This document shows positions 1-4,324 of a stretch of DNA of 5,874 nucleotides, in pieces (the stretch's first letter is position 1; every line of letters starts with the position of its first letter). Below the pieces are notes generated by a model that was given only the letters and a program-made list of their open reading frames with translations, had not been told where the DNA came from and did not search any database. Source of the DNA: Acidobacteriaceae bacterium (GTDB taxonomy: Bacteria; Acidobacteriota; Terriglobia; Terriglobales; Acidobacteriaceae); assembly GCA_030039895.1 (NCBI GenBank), contig JASHUR010000206.1, forward strand, positions 1-5,874. The letters are read 5' to 3'. The translations under genes and the position numbers were made by a program.

Positions 1-170
1 TGGGCGCGTACCGGCTGCGGTTCCACAGCGGCGAGTATTTTGCAAAGAACGGGGTGACGGCGCTGCATCCGATGGTGGAAATTGTGTTTGAAGTGCGCGA
101 CATCGCGGGGCATTACCATATTCCGCTGCTGGTGACTCCGCATGCGTATTCGACCTACAGGGGAAGTTGA
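1..170 (+). CDS. uraH: 5-hydroxyisourate hydrolase (HIUase, transthyretin-related), 3' end only
   Basis: Only the C-terminal 55 codons are present, read from base 3 to the TGA at 168-170; the 5' part lies outside the window. The protein ends HYHIPLLVTPHAYSTYRGS, the diagnostic end of transthyretin-related HIUases: the closing YRGS tetrapeptide separates these enzymes from true transthyretin and contributes to the active site, and the upstream HYH(I/V)PLL stretch is also typical. The preceding segment (HPMVEIVFEV) fits the last beta strands of the fold. In known family members the enzyme is a cytosolic homotetramer that hydrolyses 5-hydroxyisourate, the unstable product of urate oxidase, to OHCU. 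It sits 4 nt upstream of the urate oxidase gene, so the two sequential enzymes are probably made together. A small variation is TPHAYSTY where many homologues have SP-x-GYSTY. The identification is secure; the 5' extent is unknown. Confidence 0.95.
   Translation, partial: GAYRLRFHSGEYFAKNGVTALHPMVEIVFEVRDIAGHYHIPLLVTPHAYSTYRGS
159..166 (+). promoter_or_regulatory. Shine-Dalgarno for pucL, inside the last codons of uraH
   Basis: AGGGGAAG lies 8 nt before the ATG at 175. The same bases encode Arg, Gly and most of the Ser codon of the conserved terminal YRGS motif of UraH. This site supports the start at 175 and implies that ribosomes finishing uraH hand over to pucL. Confidence 0.75.
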
Positions 171-174
171 ACGA

Positions 175-1023
175 ATGATGGAACTGGGCGAGAACCGGTA
201 TGGCAAAGCCCGTGTGCGGGTGATGAAGGTGGAGCGCGGCGCGGGGCAGCATCGTGTGGATGAGTGGAATGTGGAGGTATGGTTGACGGGCGACTTCAGG
301 CGCTGTTTTGCCGAAGGCGACAACGGCATGATTCTGCCCACGGATACGATGAAGAACACGGTGCATTCAATCGCGCGCGGATCGAAGGAGACAACGATCG
401 AGGGGTTTGCGAAGGAGCTGGTGGCGCATTTTCTATCGACACAGGAACAGATTGATGGCGCGGGAGTGATCATTCGCAGCGTGGGCTGGGCTCCGATGGA
501 GACGCAGGCGGGGAGGCATCGCGCGGCGTTTATGCAGACCGGGCCGGAGATTGCGACGGCGACGGTGACGCAGAAGCGCGGTGAAGCGGCGCAGATTGCA
601 GGCGGGATGGAGCAGGTAACGATTCTGAAGACGGACAGGTCAGGCTTCTCCGGCTTTAAGCGCGACCGGCTGACGACTTTAAAAGAGACGGAAGACCGGC
701 TGCTGGGCACGGCGATGACGGCCAGCTGGTCTTATACAAAGGAAACGGCGAATTTCGATGCGGTGCGGGCGCGAATTCGCGAGGCGCTGCTGGCGACGTT
801 TGCGGAGCATGACAGCAAGTCGGTCCAGCAGACGCTGTACGACATGGGTAAGGCGGCGCTGCAGGCTGCGGCAGAGGTGGACCGGATTTTTCTTTCGATG
901 CCGAACAAGCACTGCAATTTGGTGGATCTGTCGGCGTTTGGGCAGGACAATCCGAACCACATTTTTGTGCCGATTGATGAGCCTCACGGGGCCATTGAGG
1001 CGACGGTGCGGAGAACAGATTGA
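175..1023 (+). CDS. pucL: Factor-independent urate oxidase (uricase)
   Basis: This cytosolic enzyme oxidises urate with O2 to 5-hydroxyisourate and H2O2 without a cofactor (EC 1.7.3.3). From ATG 175 it has 282 residues, close to the usual single-domain uricase length of about 290-300, with two tandem T-fold domains. The catalytic set known from the Aspergillus flavus enzyme can be placed: Lys11 in RYGK, Thr56-Asp57 in LPTDTMKNT, Phe158 in SGFSGF, Arg175 in EDRLLGT, Gln218 in SVQQTLY, and Asn244-Lys-His246 in MPNKH. No OHCU decarboxylase domain is fused to it, unlike Bacillus PucL. An in-frame ATG at 142 lies inside uraH and would add 11 residues; the starts at 175 or 178 are preferred because an AGGGGAAG ribosome site precedes them and they follow the uraH stop. 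The TGA overlaps the TTG start of allC. Confidence 0.97.
   Translation: MMELGENRYGKARVRVMKVERGAGQHRVDEWNVEVWLTGDFRRCFAEGDNGMILPTDTMKNTVHSIARGSKETTIEGFAKELVAHFLSTQEQIDGAGVIIRSVGWAPMETQAGRHRAAFMQTGPEIATATVTQKRGEAAQIAGGMEQVTILKTDRSGFSGFKRDRLTTLKETEDRLLGTAMTASWSYTKETANFDAVRARIREALLATFAEHDSKSVQQTLYDMGKAALQAAAEVDRIFLSMPNKHCNLVDLSAFGQDNPNHIFVPIDEPHGAIEATVRRTD
1010..1013 (+). promoter_or_regulatory. Ribosome binding site supporting the TTG start of allC
   Basis: GGAG lies 6 nt before TTG 1020, within the last codons of pucL. It favours the TTG start, since the next in-frame ATG (1137) would remove the conserved N-terminal helix region with ETPG and TFLSPA. Confidence 0.6.
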
Positions 1024-2276
1024 GCGAGGGCGTAAAGGCGGAGGCAATAGCGGCACACATTCTGGAGCGCTGTTCGGAGCTGTCGCGGTGCACGGAAACT
1101 CCGGGCGCGATTTGCCGGACATTTCTTTCGCCTGCGATGGATGAGGCGCATGCGTTGCTGCGAGAGTGGGCCGTAGAAGCGGGCATGACGGCGCGAGTGG
1201 ACGGTGCGGGGAGCTTTATCGCGTCGACGAATGCGGCGGACGACGCACCGAGGCTGATGATCGGGTCGCATCTGGATACGGTTCCAAATGGAGGAGCGTA
1301 TGACGGTGTGCTGGGCGTGGTGCTGGGGCTTGCGATCGCGGAGGCGCAGCCCGGGGGCGGGTTGGGAATTGATGTTGTGGGATTCTCGGAAGAAGAGGGT
1401 GTGCGCTTTGGCGTGCCGTTTATCGGCAGCAAGGCGATGACCAGAGAGTTGACTGCGGAGTTGCTGGAGCGGCGTGATGGCGCGGGCGCGACGGTGCAGG
1501 AGGCGCTGAATGCATTTGCGAAGGCAAAGCCGGATGCGGTTATGACCGGGCTTCCGAAGGGAACGCGCGGGTATCTGGAGTTCCATATTGAGCAGGGACC
1601 TGTGCTGGAAGCTGCGGGGCTTGCGCTCGGTGTAGTGACGGCGATTGCGGGTCAAACACGCGGCATGATGACGTTTGTCGGCCAGGCCGGGCATGCGGGG
1701 ACGACTCCGATGGCGCAGCGGCAGGATGCGTTGGCTGCGGCTGCGGAGTGGATTGTGAGCGTGGAAGAGATAGCGCGCAGGACGGAAGGTCTGATAGCGA
1801 CGGTGGGGCAGATAAGCGCAGAGCCAAATGCGGTGAATGTGATTGCAGGGGAGGCGAGATGTTCGCTGGATGTGCGTCACGCGGATGACCCGGTACGCAC
1901 GCGGGCATTAAGTGTGATCATGCGTGCGGCAGAAGAGATTGTTGCGCGGCGCGGCTTGTGCTGCGGCTGGAGCGAGGCGCACGCGGAGGCGGCAGTGCCG
2001 ATGGATGCCGGGATGGTAGCGATGGCGGAACGGGCTGTGGAGCGGGCTGGGCATCGGGTGCGGCGCATGGTGAGCGGGGCAGGGCATGACGCGATGGTGT
2101 TGGCTCCACATGTGCCCTCGGGTATGATCTTTCTTCGTTGTCCGGGTGGACTGAGCCATCATCCGGATGAGACGGTGCTGGCTGAAGACGTGGCGGCGGC
2201 ATACAAGGCGGGGCTGCAATTCCTGGATGAATTTGATCGCGCGTGGAGCGTGGGAGAGAGAAGAACGAGTGCATAA
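1020..2276 (+). CDS. allC: Allantoate amidohydrolase (allantoate deiminase), M20 metallopeptidase family
   Basis: This enzyme hydrolyses allantoate to (S)-ureidoglycine, ammonia and CO2 (EC 3.5.3.9), using a two-metal centre, usually Mn2+. The 418 residues match the family length of about 410-440. The M20 metal site is visible: His84 in GSHLDT, Asp95 in YDGVLG, the EEE cluster at 124-126 (catalytic base plus ligand) in FSEEEGVRFG, His189 in EFHIEQGP, and His380 in SHHPDE. Lid-domain and substrate elements are also present: GQAGHAGTTPM (221-231), Asn273, Arg286 and His356 in GAGHDAM. The N-terminal TFLSPA and the EEGVRF motif resemble plant and bacterial allantoate amidohydrolases and differ from the EEPTRF form in the second M20 gene downstream. 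The start is TTG 1020, giving a TTGA overlap with the pucL stop. N-carbamoyl-amino-acid hydrolase is the main alternative; the neighbouring uricase and ureidoglycine genes argue for allantoate. Confidence 0.92.
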   Translation: MSEGVKAEAIAAHILERCSELSRCTETPGAICRTFLSPAMDEAHALLREWAVEAGMTARVDGAGSFIASTNAADDAPRLMIGSHLDTVPNGGAYDGVLGVVLGLAIAEAQPGGGLGIDVVGFSEEEGVRFGVPFIGSKAMTRELTAELLERRDGAGATVQEALNAFAKAKPDAVMTGLPKGTRGYLEFHIEQGPVLEAAGLALGVVTAIAGQTRGMMTFVGQAGHAGTTPMAQRQDALAAAAEWIVSVEEIARRTEGLIATVGQISAEPNAVNVIAGEARCSLDVRHADDPVRTRALSVIMRAAEEIVARRGLCCGWSEAHAEAAVPMDAGMVAMAERAVERAGHRVRRMVSGAGHDAMVLAPHVPSGMIFLRCPGGLSHHPDETVLAEDVAAAYKAGLQFLDEFDRAWSVGERRTSA

Positions 2277-3003
2277 TCTGGGCCAGACACGCAGTGTTCG
2301 CAAGCAGAGCCACTTACTGCATACGCCGGACACATTCATCCGCACGCAATTGCCGGGAAGTGAGAAGACGGTAGTGGTCGTGCACGTTTCGCCCGCACTG
2401 GGCGCGGCTTTCACGCAATATACGGCTGAGTTTGAGACGGGCGGAGTGCTGGGCCCGGCGCTTGGGCAGCGTTTTGTCTATGTGCTTGAGGGCCAGGTTG
2501 AGGTTGAGGCCGACGGTGAGTCTCACAATTTGTGCAAAGACGGTTACATATATCTTCCCGAGGGAGTGCAGCATACCTGCCGGTCGACAAATGGCGCACG
2601 CGCGGCGGTGATTGAGAAGCGCTATGTGAGCGTCGCGGGTGCGAAGCCACCTGAAGTGCTGGTGGGACATGAGCCGGATGTTGCAGGGCAGCCGCTGAAG
2701 GGTGACGAGGACCTGCTGGTGCGAGGCCTGTTGCCGGACACATTTGCTTTTGACTTTGCGGTAAACACGATGACCTACCAGCCGGGTACGGCGCTGAGCA
2801 TGGTGGAGATTCATGTAATGGAGCACGGACTATTGATGCTGGAGGGTGGCGGCGTCTACAAGCTGGACGAGAGCTGGTATCCGGTGACGGCGGGCGATTT
2901 TATCTGGATGGCGCCGTATTGTCCGCAGTGGTTTGGCGCGTTGGGCAAGACTCCGGCGAAGTACCTCATCTACAAAGACTGGAACAGGCATCCTCTTGGT
3001 TGA
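2269..3003 (+). CDS. allE: (S)-ureidoglycine aminohydrolase, bicupin
   Basis: This enzyme releases ammonia from (S)-ureidoglycine to give (S)-ureidoglycolate (EC 3.5.3.26), so the unstable product of AllC is processed stereospecifically. From GTG 2269 the protein has 244 residues and two cupin domains: an N-terminal one around RFVYVLEGQVEVEADG to YLPEGVQH, and a C-terminal one carrying the metal site. Glu180, His182 and His186 (EIHVMEH) and Gln220 (CPQWF) match in type and spacing the Mn2+ ligands Glu235, His237, His241 and Gln275 that I recall for the Arabidopsis enzyme. Tyr197, Tyr232 and Lys236 fall where its substrate residues Tyr252, Tyr287 and Lys291 would. The ending YKDWNR resembles the E. 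coli protein. The GTG start overlaps allC by 8 nt, after a purine-rich GGGAGAG stretch at 2252-2258. An in-frame ATG at 2227 would lengthen the overlap to 50 nt and is less likely. Confidence 0.95.
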   Translation: MHNLGQTRSVRKQSHLLHTPDTFIRTQLPGSEKTVVVVHVSPALGAAFTQYTAEFETGGVLGPALGQRFVYVLEGQVEVEADGESHNLCKDGYIYLPEGVQHTCRSTNGARAAVIEKRYVSVAGAKPPEVLVGHEPDVAGQPLKGDEDLLVRGLLPDTFAFDFAVNTMTYQPGTALSMVEIHVMEHGLLMLEGGGVYKLDESWYPVTAGDFIWMAPYCPQWFGALGKTPAKYLIYKDWNRHPLG

Positions 3004-3013
3004 AGGGCGATTG

Positions 3014-4246
3014 ATGCACATTGATATGGCGCGGCTGTCGGGAGAGATCGACGCGCTGGCGCTGATTTCAGACGCAGAGGCTCCTGCGGTGACGCGTGTG
3101 GTGTTCAGCGAGCGCGACCGCGAGGGGCGAACGTGGCTGAAGGCGCGTTTTGGCGAGGCGGGGCTTGCGATTCGCGAGGATGCAGTGGGCAATGTGTTTG
3201 CGCGCTGGGAGGGCCGCGATGCGACCCTGCCTGCGGTTGCTACAGGCTCGCACATCGATGCGATTCCGTTTGCAGGCAAATATGACGGTGTGGTGGGCGT
3301 GCTTGGGGCGCTAGAGGCGATTCGGAGCCTGAAGCAGAGCGGCTTTGCGCCGTCGCGGTCGATTGAGTTGATTCAGTTTACGGCCGAGGAGCCGACGCGG
3401 TTTGGAATTGGGTGCCTGGGCAGCCGGTTGATATCCGGTGTGCTGGCTGCGGATGGCGCAGATGATTTGCGCGATGCGGAGGGGCAATCGCTGCACGAGC
3501 TTCGGGCGCGGGCGGGATTTTCCGGAGAGCTGGCCGAAGTGCGGATGCAGCGCGGGCACTACGCGGGATTTGTGGAGCTGCATATTGAGCAAGGACCGAA
3601 CCTGGAGCGCGAGGGAGTTGCGATTGGAGCGGTGACACACATTGCGGCTCCGGCGACGCTGCGCATTACGTTTGAAGGCGAAGGCGGGCATGCCGGAGCG
3701 AAGCTGATGCCGGGGCGGCGAGATGCTTTTTGCGCCGCGGCTGAGGCGGTGCTGGCGGTGGAGCGAGCAGCGTTGTCGACGGGCGCCGTGGATACGGTGG
3801 GTACGGTGGGCATTTGCGAGATTCATCCTGGCGCGATCAACAGCATCCCGAGCCGCGTGAAGATTGCCGCGGACATTCGCGACATTGATGGAACACGTCG
3901 CGATGTGGTTGTGAACCAGATACGCGCGGCGATTGATGAAATTGCGAAGCGTCGCAATGTGGGCGCGATGATCGAGATGGTGAATGCTGATCCGCCGACG
4001 GCAAGCTCTCCGCAGATTCTGGAGGCGATTGAGCGGGCGTGTGCCGCAGAAAGCGTGAGCCATACGCGCATGGTGGCGCGCGCCTATCACGATACGTCTT
4101 TTATGGCCGGGGTGTGCCCGGTGGCGATGATTTTTATTCCGTGCCGCGGCGGTGTGAGCCATCGTCCGGATGAGTATGCTTCGCCGGAGGCAATCGACGC
4201 GGGCGTGCGAGTGCTGGCGCGCACGCTGGCTGACCTGGCCGGATGA
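3014..4246 (+). CDS. uah: Ureidoglycolate amidohydrolase, plant-type M20 enzyme
   Basis: This enzyme hydrolyses ureidoglycolate to glyoxylate, two ammonia and CO2 (EC 3.5.1.116), completing urea-free ureide breakdown. The 410 residues carry the M20 two-metal site: His80 in GSHIDAIP, Asp91 in KYDGVVGVLG, Glu125-Glu126 in TAEEPTRFG, His190 in ELHIEQGP, and His383 in SHRPDE. Substrate and lid residues include His226 in GGHAGA, Asn276 in GAINSIPS, Arg289 in DIRDID and His359 in AYHDTSFM. EEPTRFGI, CLGSR, DTVGTVGI, HPGAINSIPS and IFIPC with SH-x-P-x-EY match, from memory, Arabidopsis ureidoglycolate amidohydrolase better than allantoate or carbamoyl-amino-acid hydrolases. Its place directly after allE fits. 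The start is ATG 3014, 10 nt after the allE stop, with AAGGG at 3003-3007 at 6-nt spacing; ATG 3026 is a weaker alternative. Automated annotation may call it a generic Zn-dependent hydrolase or a second allantoate amidohydrolase. Confidence 0.9.
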   Translation: MHIDMARLSGEIDALALISDAEAPAVTRVVFSERDREGRTWLKARFGEAGLAIREDAVGNVFARWEGRDATLPAVATGSHIDAIPFAGKYDGVVGVLGALEAIRSLKQSGFAPSRSIELIQFTAEEPTRFGIGCLGSRLISGVLAADGADDLRDAEGQSLHELRARAGFSGELAEVRMQRGHYAGFVELHIEQGPNLEREGVAIGAVTHIAAPATLRITFEGEGGHAGAKLMPGRRDAFCAAAEAVLAVERAALSTGAVDTVGTVGICEIHPGAINSIPSRVKIAADIRDIDGTRRDVVVNQIRAAIDEIAKRRNVGAMIEMVNADPPTASSPQILEAIERACAAESVSHTRMVARAYHDTSFMAGVCPVAMIFIPCRGGVSHRPDEYASPEAIDAGVRVLARTLADLAG

Positions 4247-4262
4247 CCAGCGAGGGTGCGCG
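4218..4262 (+). terminator. Bulged GC-rich hairpin across the uah stop codon, possible transcript-end structure
   Basis: The left arm CGCGCACGCTGG (4218-4229) pairs fully with two blocks on the right. GCTGG pairs with CCAGC (4247-4251), and CGCGCAC pairs with GTGCGCG (4256-4262), leaving a 4-nt bulge (GAGG) and a 17-nt loop that contains the uah TGA. This gives 12 base pairs, nearly all GC. No U-tract follows directly; the first T-rich bases begin about 14 nt downstream. It is therefore not a canonical intrinsic terminator and may only stabilise the 3' end, or be chance in GC-rich coding DNA. Confidence 0.35.
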
Positions 4263-4265
4263 AGC

Positions 4266-4295
4266 CTGACATGTCTATTTGTGTACTGCTAACAT
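4266..4295 (+). promoter_or_regulatory. Probable sigma70-type promoter for mmsA with extended -10
   Basis: CTGACA (4266-4271, five of six matches to TTGACA) is followed after 18 nt by TAACAT (4290-4295, four of six matches to TATAAT). TG at 4287-4288 makes an extended -10 (TGCTAACAT). The stretch is clearly more AT-rich than the surrounding genes. Initiation would be expected near 4302, leaving a short leader before the ribosome site. The perfect 8-bp palindrome GACATGTC (4268-4275) overlaps the -35 and could be part of an operator. The promoter is inferred from motif matches only. Confidence 0.5.
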
Positions 4296-4310
4296 AAGCC
4301 ACATTCGCCA

Positions 4311-4316
4311 AGGAGG
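4311..4316 (+). promoter_or_regulatory. Consensus Shine-Dalgarno of mmsA
   Basis: A full AGGAGG lies 8 nt before ATG 4325. It is the strongest ribosome site in the window, in contrast to the coupled and weaker sites of the ureide genes, and suggests that mmsA is translated independently and well. Confidence 0.85.
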
Positions 4317-4324
4317 GACCTCGC

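Noticed and set aside
142..174. Upstream ATG extension of pucL within uraH
   Set aside because: The 11 extra residues resemble no uricase N-terminus and the ribosome site fits ATG 175.
984..1880. Long antisense open frame of 298 codons opposite allC
   Set aside because: Low-complexity, Arg/His/Leu-rich translation without recognisable motifs. It is a shadow of the strong G-ending codon bias on the + strand, which carries a clear M20 enzyme.
3793..3810. Perfect tandem 9-bp repeat TACGGTGGG x2 in uah
   Set aside because: It encodes DTVGTVG, which is conserved in the ureidoglycolate amidohydrolase family, so protein sequence explains it rather than a DNA repeat.
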